NCBI RefSeq assembly: GCF_014168815.1
Contig: NZ_AP021972.1
Coordinates: forward strand, 4,340,001 to 4,404,000
Length of the DNA: 64,000 bases
From: Klebsiella sp. WP3-W18-ESBL-02
GTDB taxonomy: Bacteria > Pseudomonadota > Gammaproteobacteria > Enterobacterales > Enterobacteriaceae
Direction of reading: 5' to 3'
Part shown: positions 8,750 to 16,990 of the stretch, in pieces
Position numbering within the stretch: position 1 is the stretch's first letter
Layout: the number at the start of each line of letters is the position of its first letter
The notes under the pieces: generated by a model
What the model saw: only the letters and a program-made list of their open reading frames with translations
The model's database searches: none
What the model was told of the DNA's origin: nothing
Program-made: the position numbers and the translations under genes

Positions 8750-9268
8750 ATGCATCAAGTTGTCTCCGCTACCACCAATCCTGCCAAAATTCAGGCAATT
8801 CTTGCGGCATTTGACCAGATTTTTGGCGAAGGATCCTGCCAGGTCGATGCGATCTCCGTTGATACCGGCGTCCCGGAACAGCCGTTCGGCAGCGAACAAA
8901 CGCGCGCAGGCGCACGTAACCGGGTCGCTAACGCGCGAGCAGCACGTCCGGACGCTGATTTTTGGGTGGCCATTGAAGCCGGAATTGATGAAGGTGCCAC
9001 CTTTAGTTGGGTGGTTATTGAGAGCAGAGACCAACGCGGCGAGGCGCGTTCCGCCACCTTGCCTCTGCCGGAGACAATCCTCGAGCAGGTGCGCGCGGGG
9101 GAAGCGCTGGGGCCGGTGATGTCGAAGTACACCGGCATCGATAAGATTGGCAATAAAGAAGGCGCTATCGGCGTTTTCACCGCCGGCGTATTAACCCGCA
9201 GCAGCGTTTACCATCAGGCGGTGGTGCTGGCGCTTAGCCCGTTCCATAACGACCTGTATCACCGATAG
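8750..9268 (+). CDS. yjjX: Inosine/xanthosine triphosphatase
   Basis: 172-residue house-cleaning NTPase that hydrolyses non-canonical ITP and XTP. The start MHQVVSATTNPAKIQAI has the SATTNPAK substrate loop, and GVPEQPFGSEQTRAGARNRV and WVAIEAGID (metal/phosphate-binding acidic residues) are visible. Length agrees with the family (about 170). It is followed by a REP pair before trpR. Confidence 0.94.
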   Translation: MHQVVSATTNPAKIQAILAAFDQIFGEGSCQVDAISVDTGVPEQPFGSEQTRAGARNRVANARAARPDADFWVAIEAGIDEGATFSWVVIESRDQRGEARSATLPLPETILEQVRAGEALGPVMSKYTGIDKIGNKEGAIGVFTAGVLTRSSVYHQAVVLALSPFHNDLYHR

Positions 9269-9298
9269 ATACTGATATCAGGCAAGCCATTGCGCACT

Positions 9299-9368
9299 GC
9301 CGGATGGCGGCTTCGCCTTATCCGGCCGACAACTGCAGGTAGGCCTGATAAGCGTAGCGCCATCAGGC
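9299..9368. repeat. BIME (two inverted REP units)
   Basis: One REP unit (GCCGGATGGCGGCTTCGCC, start 9299) is followed by an opposed variant unit ending near 9368, in the yjjX-trpR gap. This is the palindromic enterobacterial REP class and may stabilise the 3' ends of the two convergent transcripts. Confidence 0.9.
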
Positions 9369-9397
9369 AAGCCATCGCACACTACCAGATGACGGGC

Positions 9398-9721
9398 TTA
9401 GGTTTTAGGTAGGGTTTGTTCCAGCCACTGGCGCAGCTCTACTGGCGCCGATTTCAGGCTGTTCGATCCACGAGTGATCGTCGCGATCCCCGCGCCCAGC
9501 TCGTTTTTCAGCTCACGCTGGCTCATTTCGCCGCGCAGCAGTTCTTCGATAATACGCACGCGAGTACCCAATGCTTCGCGCTCGTCCGGGGTCATGATTA
9601 AATTAAGCAGCGGCTGTGCAAGATCGTCGGTATATGCCAGACGCAGAAGCTCCACAAAGCGAAGCCACTCCTGGTTACGCTGCTCAGCCATCGTCGCTGA
9701 ATAAGGGGATTGTTGGGTCAT
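9398..9721 (-). CDS. trpR: Trp operon repressor
   Basis: 107-residue tryptophan-dependent repressor. The helix-turn-helix is MSQRELKNELGAGIATITRG (about residues 66-85), preceded by the conserved ALGTRVRIIEELLRG. The frame is open upstream, but those residues would cross the operator, so I chose the ATG at 9721 (MTQQSPYSATMAEQRNQEW). It lies downstream of slt on the same strand and is probably autoregulated through the operator at 9734-9771. Confidence 0.96.
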   Translation of the reverse strand: MTQQSPYSATMAEQRNQEWLRFVELLRLAYTDDLAQPLLNLIMTPDEREALGTRVRIIEELLRGEMSQRELKNELGAGIATITRGSNSLKSAPVELRQWLEQTLPKT

Positions 9722-9733
9722 GTCAGGCCACCA

Positions 9734-9771
9734 TGTTATGCTTGTACTCTTAAACGAGTACAAGCATAACA
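9734..9771. promoter_or_regulatory. trpR operator (TrpR box), extended palindrome
   Basis: Perfect 16-bp arms (9734-9749 and 9756-9771) surround a 6-nt centre. The core CTTGTACTC-N6-GAGTACAAG corresponds to the known TrpR binding site of the trpR promoter. It lies 13 bp upstream of the chosen trpR start. Confidence 0.9.
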
Positions 9772-9784
9772 CAGGTCTTACCTA

Positions 9785-11722
9785 TCAGTAACGTCGTTGC
9801 CACTCATTACTGCTGAGCACATCCTCTTTCTGGCCCATAAAGTGACGGTAATAGGCATCGTAGGCCAGCACGTTCTTCACGTAGCCGCGCGTTTCAGAGA
9901 ACGGAATGCTCTCGATAAACGCGACCGCATCGATGCGCCCGGCGCTGTTGCCAAGCCAGGTGCGCACGCGACCCGGCCCGGCGTTATACGCCGCAGAAGC
10001 AAAAATACGGTTATTTTCAAACTGCTGGTAAACGTATTGCAGGTAGCTGGTGCCAATATTGATATTGGTTTCCGGATCGAGCAGCTGCGCAGGATTGCTG
10101 TAGCCCGGCAGATTAAACATTTTAACCGTATGGGTCGCAGTGCCCGGCATAATCTGCATCAGCCCGCTGGCACCTACCGGTGATTTCACCTTCGGGTTCC
10201 ACGCGCTTTCCTGACGTGCAATCGCCATCGCGTAGCTTTGTGGCACGTCTTTACCTGCGGTGTAACGCACGAACAGGTCGTTATAGGCCAGCGGGAAACG
10301 TTCCTGCAAATTGTCCCACAGCTTGCCAGCGATGGTTGCCTGTACGCTAAGATCCCACCATTGGCGATCGAAAGCATAGCGAGCCAGCTGCGCCTGCTCG
10401 GTTTGATTACGGCTGCTCACCAGGTTTGCCCACTCGCTACGCGCAGTGTTGTCCTGATTCCAGTACATCAGTTCGCGCACGCGCGCCATTTCTGCGCCGT
10501 CGGTCAGCGTTGCGGAGATAGCCCCCGGCGCTTTATCGATACGCAGCATATAAGGCTCGCCCAAACGCTGCGCCGCCACCATCGGGTAGAACCCGCGCTG
10601 CTGCATCAGCGACAGCAAAATGCCGCGCGCTTCGTCATCGCGCCCTCGCTCCATCAACAAATCGGCCTGCCAGTAGCGCCACTCGTCTTTCTCTTTGGCC
10701 TCCATCGGCAACCGTGCCAGCCAGGTGTTCAGCCCGGTACGGTCGCCGGTACCCAGAGCCATACGCACGCGGCGTTCAATGAGCGAGGTCGACTGCGAAC
10801 GCATAATGGCGTCATCCCGCCAGCGCGCCTGTTCATCGGTCACGTCAGTGCCCATCAGCCGCCAGGCGACAATATCGCGCAGCTCCTGAGTTTGTTCTTC
10901 ATTCAGCTGCTGCGCCTGCACCAGCGTGGGAATCATCAGCCGTGCGTTTTCCACATCCTGGCGGGCAACGCTGCTAAACGCGACCGCCGCCAACTGACGG
11001 GTAAAGTCAGTCGCTCCGGTGGTACGGGCAAAAGTCAGCACGTTGTTGGGATTGTTATTCAGATCGGTAATCGCGCTGGCGATCGTTTGATATTCAGCCG
11101 GCATTTGCCCTGCCAGCACGTTCACCAGCCCCGTATTGCCAGCCTTCATCGCCAGACGAATGCGCTCCAGGTAAGCCAGCGGATCCTGAGTACCGGACGC
11201 GCGCCAGGCGCTAAACAGCGGATCGCAGGCATTGGGCCGACTTTGACCGGTAAGCCACAGGCTTTTTGCCCCCTCCCAGGCGCCCTGGGTATCGCCCACG
11301 TTATATTTGGCATAGTAATAGTTACACTGCGCCTCCGCAGTGCCGGGCTTATCGGGGCTAAACGCCAGCAGCCCGCGCCAGTCCTGGCGTCGGGCGAGCT
11401 CATTCACGAAGCGATTTTTTAACGTTCTGGCAGGCGGCAGCGTCGGGTTCGCCTGCACAAACTGGGTGACAGACAGCGCGGGCGTGTTCATCAGATCGCC
11501 GGAAAGCTGGCGGTATTCCAGGTACGGGTACAGCGGGTAGTCGCGCAGGGTCGGCATGAGCTGCGCCACCACCTCCATCTGGCCGTTGTCCCAGGCCTGT
11601 TTGATTTGCGCATAGCGGCTGCGCTGCTGGTCCAGCGAATCGGCGCGGGCAACGCTACTGACGGTCAGCAGGCAGATACCTGCTGCCAGCAGATGCCACG
11701 TAAATTGTTGGGCTTTTTGCAC
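9785..11722 (-). CDS. slt: Soluble lytic murein transglycosylase Slt70
   Basis: 645-residue periplasmic enzyme that cleaves peptidoglycan to 1,6-anhydromuropeptides. It has a signal peptide of about 27 residues ending SSVARA. A long alpha-helical superhelix follows to about residue 450. The C-terminal lysozyme-like domain carries the catalytic Glu in AMAIARQESAWNPK, then GASGLMQIMPGTA and SAAYNAGPGRV. The start is GTG at 11722, supported by GAGGA upstream. The family length is 645. Confidence 0.97.
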   Translation of the reverse strand: MQKAQQFTWHLLAAGICLLTVSSVARADSLDQQRSRYAQIKQAWDNGQMEVVAQLMPTLRDYPLYPYLEYRQLSGDLMNTPALSVTQFVQANPTLPPARTLKNRFVNELARRQDWRGLLAFSPDKPGTAEAQCNYYYAKYNVGDTQGAWEGAKSLWLTGQSRPNACDPLFSAWRASGTQDPLAYLERIRLAMKAGNTGLVNVLAGQMPAEYQTIASAITDLNNNPNNVLTFARTTGATDFTRQLAAVAFSSVARQDVENARLMIPTLVQAQQLNEEQTQELRDIVAWRLMGTDVTDEQARWRDDAIMRSQSTSLIERRVRMALGTGDRTGLNTWLARLPMEAKEKDEWRYWQADLLMERGRDDEARGILLSLMQQRGFYPMVAAQRLGEPYMLRIDKAPGAISATLTDGAEMARVRELMYWNQDNTARSEWANLVSSRNQTEQAQLARYAFDRQWWDLSVQATIAGKLWDNLQERFPLAYNDLFVRYTAGKDVPQSYAMAIARQESAWNPKVKSPVGASGLMQIMPGTATHTVKMFNLPGYSNPAQLLDPETNINIGTSYLQYVYQQFENNRIFASAAYNAGPGRVRTWLGNSAGRIDAVAFIESIPFSETRGYVKNVLAYDAYYRHFMGQKEDVLSSNEWQRRY

Positions 11723-11943
11723 AAGCTCTTCCTCGTTGTCACGTTACGTCGGTGCAGCATCATGCCGCGTAATAAATTGATGCTAACGACTGATCGCGCA
11801 ATGCGCCACGCCGTGAACACTTTTTTACGTTTTATCTGCGATGTCGCGCAGCTGAATTTGCCTGCTGGGATTGGACGGTGAAAACAGCTACACTTCGCCT
11901 TTGAAAAAACTCTATTCATCACGATAAAGAGGCGAAGTCCAAC

Positions 11944-13611
11944 GTGGCTCAATTCGTTTATACCATGCATCGTGTCGGCAAAGTGGTTCCGCCGAAACGT
12001 CATATTCTTAAAAACATCTCGCTGAGCTTCTTCCCTGGCGCAAAAATCGGTGTTCTGGGTCTGAACGGCGCCGGTAAATCTACCCTACTGCGCATCATGG
12101 CCGGTATTGATACCGACATTGAAGGTGAAGCGCGCCCGCAGCCGGGCCTTAAAATTGGCTACCTGCCGCAGGAGCCGCAGCTGAATCCTGAACATACCGT
12201 TCGTGAATCCGTTGAAGAAGCCGTTGCCGAAGTGGTTAACGCGCTGAAAGGCCTGGACGAAGTGTACGCCAAGTACGCTGAACCGGACGCCGACTTCGAC
12301 AAGCTGGCTGCCCAGCAGGGTAAGTTCGAAGAAATTATCCAGGCGCACGACGGCCACAACCTGAACGTGCAGCTTGAGCGCGCCGCTGATGCGCTGCGTC
12401 TGCCGGACTGGGACGCTAAAATCGAAAAACTCTCCGGTGGTGAACGCCGCCGCGTCGCGCTGTGCCGTCTGCTGCTGGAAAAACCAGACATGCTGCTGCT
12501 CGACGAACCCACTAACCACCTGGATGCGGAATCCGTCGCCTGGCTGGAACGCTTCCTGCACGACTTCGAAGGCACCGTTGTGGCGATTACCCACGACCGT
12601 TACTTCCTCGATAACGTTGCCGGTTGGATCCTCGAACTTGACCGCGGTGAAGGTATTCCGTGGGAAGGTAACTACTCCTCCTGGCTGGAGCAGAAAGATC
12701 AGCGTCTGGCTCAGGAAGCCTCTCAGGAAGCGGCTCGCCGCAAATCCATCGAGAAAGAGCTGGAGTGGGTTCGTCAGGGCGCGAAAGGTCGTCAGTCTAA
12801 AGGCAAAGCACGTCTGGCGCGTTTTGAAGAGCTCAACAACGTTGAGTATCAGAAACGTAACGAAACCAACGAACTGTTCATTCCACCTGGCGCACGTCTG
12901 GGCGACAAAGTTGTGGAAGTCAGCAACCTGCGTAAGTCCTATGGCGACCGCGTGCTGATCGACGACCTGAGCTTCTCCGTGCCGAAAGGCGCGATTGTCG
13001 GGATCATCGGCCCGAACGGCGCGGGTAAATCGACCCTGTTCCGCATGATGTCTGGCCAGGAACAGCCTGACAGCGGCTCAATCACCCTAGGTGAAACCGT
13101 GAAGCTGGCTTCGGTTGACCAGTTCCGCGATGCGATGGATAACAGCAAAACCGTGTGGGAAGAAGTGTCCGGCGGGCTGGATATCATGAAGATCGGCAAC
13201 ACCGAGATGCCAAGCCGCGCCTACGTTGGCCGCTTTAACTTTAAAGGCGTCGACCAGGGCAAACGCGTTGGCGAGCTGTCCGGCGGTGAGCGCGGTCGTC
13301 TGCACCTGGCGAAGCTGCTGCAGGTGGGCGGCAACGTCCTGCTGCTCGATGAACCGACCAACGACCTGGATATCGAAACCCTGCGCGCGCTGGAAAACGC
13401 CCTGCTGGAGTTCCCGGGCTGCGCAATGGTTATCTCGCACGACCGTTGGTTCCTCGACCGTATCGCGACCCACATTCTGGACTATCAGGATGAAGGTAAA
13501 GTGGAGTTCTTTGAAGGTAACTTCACCGAATACGAAGAGTACAAGAAACGCACGCTGGGCGCGGATGCGCTGGAGCCGAAGCGTATTAAGTACAAGCGTA
13601 TTGCGAAGTAA
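11944..13611 (+). CDS. ettA: Energy-dependent translational throttle protein EttA (ABC-F)
   Basis: 555-residue ABC-F protein that binds the ribosomal E site and gates translation with ADP/ATP ratio. Two ATPase domains are seen: GLNGAGKST / LSGGERRRVALCRLLLEKPDMLLLDEPTNHLD, and GPNGAGKST / LSGGERGRLHLAKLL. They are separated by a charged linker (about residues 245-310) typical of the P-site tRNA interaction motif. It has no membrane segments. The start is GTG at 11944, as in E. coli. It is the last core gene before the capsule insertion. Confidence 0.97.
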   Translation: MAQFVYTMHRVGKVVPPKRHILKNISLSFFPGAKIGVLGLNGAGKSTLLRIMAGIDTDIEGEARPQPGLKIGYLPQEPQLNPEHTVRESVEEAVAEVVNALKGLDEVYAKYAEPDADFDKLAAQQGKFEEIIQAHDGHNLNVQLERAADALRLPDWDAKIEKLSGGERRRVALCRLLLEKPDMLLLDEPTNHLDAESVAWLERFLHDFEGTVVAITHDRYFLDNVAGWILELDRGEGIPWEGNYSSWLEQKDQRLAQEASQEAARRKSIEKELEWVRQGAKGRQSKGKARLARFEELNNVEYQKRNETNELFIPPGARLGDKVVEVSNLRKSYGDRVLIDDLSFSVPKGAIVGIIGPNGAGKSTLFRMMSGQEQPDSGSITLGETVKLASVDQFRDAMDNSKTVWEEVSGGLDIMKIGNTEMPSRAYVGRFNFKGVDQGKRVGELSGGERGRLHLAKLLQVGGNVLLLDEPTNDLDIETLRALENALLEFPGCAMVISHDRWFLDRIATHILDYQDEGKVEFFEGNFTEYEEYKKRTLGADALEPKRIKYKRIAK

Positions 13612-13619
13612 TGCGGTTC

Positions 13620-13647
13620 AAGCGGGTGGCGAAAGCCATCCGCTTTA
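13620..13647 (+). terminator. ettA terminator
   Basis: A hairpin with arms AAGCGG(G)TGGC and GCCA(T)CCGCTT and a short GAAA-type loop lies directly after the ettA stop; the T-tract is weak. Confidence 0.75.
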
Positions 13648-13887
13648 ATATTACTTAATACATAATAAAGAAATAATAAAAATATTCAGACGGATTTTAA
13701 ATCATCTTTTTTAAATCGATAACGCTCACTATCCCTCCTTAAAATATAGCATCATCAAATACATCCTCCTTAAGAAAACCCTCTCATATATAATCACTAT
13801 TGTTATGCCTTAACGACTGTGCTAAAAATGCCGCATGAATTTTGCTTTGCGATTATTCATAAAAACAATTTATGGATAGGAATCCAT

Positions 13888-13915
13888 TTGAAATAAAAAT
13901 ACCATTTGATAATAC
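13888..13915 (+). promoter_or_regulatory. Putative sigma-70 promoter for kpsEDCS
   Basis: TTGAAA (13888-13893), a 16-bp spacer and TAATAC (13910-13915), about 140 bp upstream of kpsE. Found by motif only. Confidence 0.45.
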
Positions 13916-14056
13916 ACAAAGGAATGCAATGTCTTATCACATTATTTCCCATGCGTTATTCCGTTTGAACTCACGAAATAAAGGGTATGGATGAGAACTG
14001 GCTCACCACTGAAAATATATAAACCAACCCCATTAATTAAGTTCAATAAATAGCCC

Positions 14057-15226
14057 ATGAATATGAATAAAGTGCTGTCTAGCCGTTTTATTGCCAGGAA
14101 AAAAAGGCTGGCTTGCTCGGTAATAAAAAAAATCCGACAAATCGATATTCAGCGCCATCTGTGGAAGGCCATTATCGCCGCCCCGATGTGCCTGTTGATT
14201 ATCTATCTGGCGGTTTTCAGCCAGCCGCGCTACGTCAGTGAGTCTAAGGTCGCGGTTAAACGGCCCAACGAACTCGACAGTTCCAACCTGAATTTCGGCC
14301 TGCTGCTGGGGGCCTCTAACCCGTCATCCGCCGAAGATTCGTTGTACCTGAAAGAGTACATTAACTCACCGGATATGCTGCAAACTCTGGATAAGAAACT
14401 CAATTTTCATCACGCGTTTAGCCAAAGCGGCTGGGATTTCTTGTTCCACCTCCCCGCCGATATCACCGCAGAGCGTTATCTGGATTACTACCGCTCGCGC
14501 CTGAGCGTAAATTACGATGAAAAAACCGGCCTGCTGTCTATTGAAACGCAGGGGTTTACCCCCGAATTCGCGCAGGCGTTTAACCAGGCGGTGCTGAAAG
14601 AGTCCGAGCGTTTTATTAACGAGCTATCGCACAAAATCTCGCGCGAGCAGATGCAGTTTGCCGAAGAGCAGCTGCAGGAAACAAAAGATCGTCTGAGCGC
14701 AAGCAAAACCCAGCTATTAGCCTACCAGAATAGCAACAATGTGCTCGACCCAGCGGCGTCGGCGGAAGCGGCCACCACGTTGGTCAATACGCTAATCGCA
14801 AAGCGAATCGATATGGAAGCGGAGCTGCGTAATCTGCTGACCTATTTACGCGAAGATGCACCGCAGGTGGTCAGCACCAAAAATGCGATTAAGTCTTTAC
14901 AGGCCCAGATTGACGTTGAGCAAAACAAAATCACCGCGCCGGACGGTAAGAAACTGAATAGCATGGCCGCTGATTTTGAAGATCTGAAAACCACGGTGAA
15001 ATTCGATAATGATCTGTATGCGCTGGCGTTACAGGCTATTGAAAAAACGCGTCTGGAAAGCGCGCGTAAATTAAAAACGCTGTCTGTGATTAGCTCACCG
15101 CAACTGCCGCAAGAATCCAGATTTCCCAATGTACTGTATCTCTTAGCCAGTTGGTTATTGGTGTGTTGTCTGCTTTTTGGCACGGCCAAATTATTGATCG
15201 CCATTATTGAAGATCACAAAGACTAA
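14057..15226 (+). CDS. kpsE: Capsule export inner-membrane/periplasmic protein KpsE
   Basis: 389-residue polysaccharide co-polymerase/membrane-fusion type protein linking the KpsMT transporter to the outer-membrane KpsD. One transmembrane segment lies near residues 38-58 (IIAAPMCLLIIYLAVF) and another near 360-382 (LYLLASWLLVCCLLFGTAKLLI). Between them is a long periplasmic, coiled-coil region rich in Gln, Glu and Ala (about 190-330). KpsE of E. coli has similar architecture and length. It leads a kpsEDCS group; kpsF, which precedes kpsE in E. coli, is absent. A second ATG six bases downstream is an alternative start. Confidence 0.9.
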   Translation: MNMNKVLSSRFIARKKRLACSVIKKIRQIDIQRHLWKAIIAAPMCLLIIYLAVFSQPRYVSESKVAVKRPNELDSSNLNFGLLLGASNPSSAEDSLYLKEYINSPDMLQTLDKKLNFHHAFSQSGWDFLFHLPADITAERYLDYYRSRLSVNYDEKTGLLSIETQGFTPEFAQAFNQAVLKESERFINELSHKISREQMQFAEEQLQETKDRLSASKTQLLAYQNSNNVLDPAASAEAATTLVNTLIAKRIDMEAELRNLLTYLREDAPQVVSTKNAIKSLQAQIDVEQNKITAPDGKKLNSMAADFEDLKTTVKFDNDLYALALQAIEKTRLESARKLKTLSVISSPQLPQESRFPNVLYLLASWLLVCCLLFGTAKLLIAIIEDHKD

Positions 15227-15257
15227 TTAACCGCCAATATCATTAACAGAGTCTATT

Positions 15258-16928
15258 ATGAAATTAGTTAAAACGATTCTTGTATTGAGTATCCTGCAAT
15301 CCTGCCAGGCGCTGGCGGTTGGAATTACCGCCGATCCGCAGCTGACGGGCGCGGCCGGGCTGCCTCAACTGCTGGCGGCCAAAGCACAAAGTACCGATAG
15401 CAGCGGTTTCGATAACACCCCAATTGCCCTGCCCTCGCCGCCGTTGAGCCGTATGTTCGGCGCACAGCTCTTCAATGGCTCCACGGCAGACAGCGGCACC
15501 AGTATTGGTTTCAACCCGGGTTATATCATCGGCTTAGGCGACACTATTCAGATTCGCCTGTGGGGCGCATTTAATTTCGACGGCGCGCTGCCCGTTGACC
15601 CGAAAGGCAATATTTTCGTGCCCAACGTCGGTCCGCTGAAGGTGAACGGCGTCAGTAACGGTCAGCTCAATAGCCTGGTCACGGCAAAAATCAAAGAAGT
15701 CTATCAGTCGAACGTCAACGTCTATGCCTCGCTGCTTCAGGCACAGCCGGTGAAAGTGTTCGTCACCGGCTACGTCAGAAACCCGGGGCTTTACGGCGGC
15801 GTGGCCTCCGACTCGCTGCTCTCCTATCTAAGCAAGGCGGGTGGTGTCGACAGCGAGCGCGGCAGCTATGTCGATATCACCGTGAAGCGCGGTAAAAGCG
15901 TGCGCTCGCACATCAACCTGTACGACTTCCTGCTGAACGGCTCGCTGAATCTGTCACAGTTTGCCGATGGCGATACCATCGTGGTCGGCCCGCGCCAGTA
16001 TACCTTTAGCGTCGAAGGCGACGTGTATAACAGCTATGACTTCGAGTTTCACGATAGCAGCATCCCGGTAAACGAAGCGCTGCAATGGTCGCGGCCCAAG
16101 CCGGGCGCAACGCACTTTACCATTATCCGCCAGCAGGGTGCGATGAAGCGGACCGAGTACTACCCGCTTAGCAGCGCCTCCGGAAAAATGCTGCAAGACG
16201 GCGATAAACTGATCGTCAGCTCTGACCGCTATGCCGGAACAATCCAGGTCCGTATTGAAGGTGCCCACTCCGGCGAACACGCGGTGGTACTGCCGTATGG
16301 CTCGACCATGAAGCAGGTGCTGGCGCAGATAAAAACTAACAGCATGTCACAGCTCAGCAGCATACAGCTCTACCGCCACTCGGTGGCCGTACGCCAGAAA
16401 GAGATGCTCAATACTTCGCTGCAGAAGCTGGAGGAAGCCTCGCTTTCATCGCAGTCAGCGACTCAGGAAGAGGCTCGGCTGCGCGTGCAGGAAGCGCAGC
16501 TCGTCAGCCGCTTCGTCGCCAAAGCGCGCAACGTGGTGCCTAAGGGCCAGGTAGTGCTTAACGAGAGCAACCTCGACAGCGTCATTCTGGAAGACGGCGA
16601 CGTTATCATCATTCCGGAAAAAACCTCGCTGGTCATGATCCACGGTTCGGTGCTGTTCCCCAACGCAATATCCTGGGATAAGAAGTTCGATGTGGATGAC
16701 TACATTGAGAAGTGCGGCGGCCTGACGCAGAAATCGGGGCAGTCAAAAATTATCGTTATTCATCAGGATGGTTCCGCAGTCGATGCCGACGATGTCGATG
16801 ACGTGAAGCCCGGCGACGAAATTATGGTCCTGCCGAAGTACGAAACGAAGAATCTGGAAGTGACGCGCGGTATCTCCACCATCCTTTACCAGATGGCGGT
16901 GGCGGCGAAGGTTATTTTGGATCTGTAA
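15258..16928 (+). CDS. kpsD: Capsule outer-membrane-associated export protein KpsD
   Basis: 556-residue periplasmic/outer-membrane polysaccharide export protein. It has a signal peptide of about 21 residues (MKLVKTILVLSILQSCQALA). Typical segments are SRMFGAQLFNG, IIGLGDTIQIRLWGAFNFDGALPVDPKGNI (Poly_export, about 90-170) and soluble ligand-binding beta-grasp domains after YVRNPGLYGGV. It matches E. coli KpsD closely over the full length. kpsU (CMP-Kdo synthetase), which follows kpsD in E. coli, is missing: kpsC comes next. Confidence 0.95.
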   Translation: MKLVKTILVLSILQSCQALAVGITADPQLTGAAGLPQLLAAKAQSTDSSGFDNTPIALPSPPLSRMFGAQLFNGSTADSGTSIGFNPGYIIGLGDTIQIRLWGAFNFDGALPVDPKGNIFVPNVGPLKVNGVSNGQLNSLVTAKIKEVYQSNVNVYASLLQAQPVKVFVTGYVRNPGLYGGVASDSLLSYLSKAGGVDSERGSYVDITVKRGKSVRSHINLYDFLLNGSLNLSQFADGDTIVVGPRQYTFSVEGDVYNSYDFEFHDSSIPVNEALQWSRPKPGATHFTIIRQQGAMKRTEYYPLSSASGKMLQDGDKLIVSSDRYAGTIQVRIEGAHSGEHAVVLPYGSTMKQVLAQIKTNSMSQLSSIQLYRHSVAVRQKEMLNTSLQKLEEASLSSQSATQEEARLRVQEAQLVSRFVAKARNVVPKGQVVLNESNLDSVILEDGDVIIIPEKTSLVMIHGSVLFPNAISWDKKFDVDDYIEKCGGLTQKSGQSKIIVIHQDGSAVDADDVDDVKPGDEIMVLPKYETKNLEVTRGISTILYQMAVAAKVILDL

Positions 16929-16990
16929 CACATAGGGCGTGGCGGAGAGACTCCGCCACCGAAAGATCACCCATATGGAAGCCGTTCAGG

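Larger units (their letters stand above)
13612..14056. other. AT-rich gap between ettA and the capsule genes
   Basis: This 445-bp stretch is far more AT-rich than ettA or kpsE. After the ettA terminator it holds no convincing ORF. A promoter-like pair is at 13888-13915. No JUMPstart/ops element is visible here, unlike at kpsM. It marks the left junction of the capsule locus. Confidence 0.7.

Noticed and set aside
10238..11422. 394-codon open frame on the plus strand
   Set aside because: Antisense to slt, whose full-length protein and catalytic motifs are certain.
13612..14056. JUMPstart/ops element upstream of kpsE
   Set aside because: I searched for GGCGGTAGCGT and close variants on both strands here and saw none.
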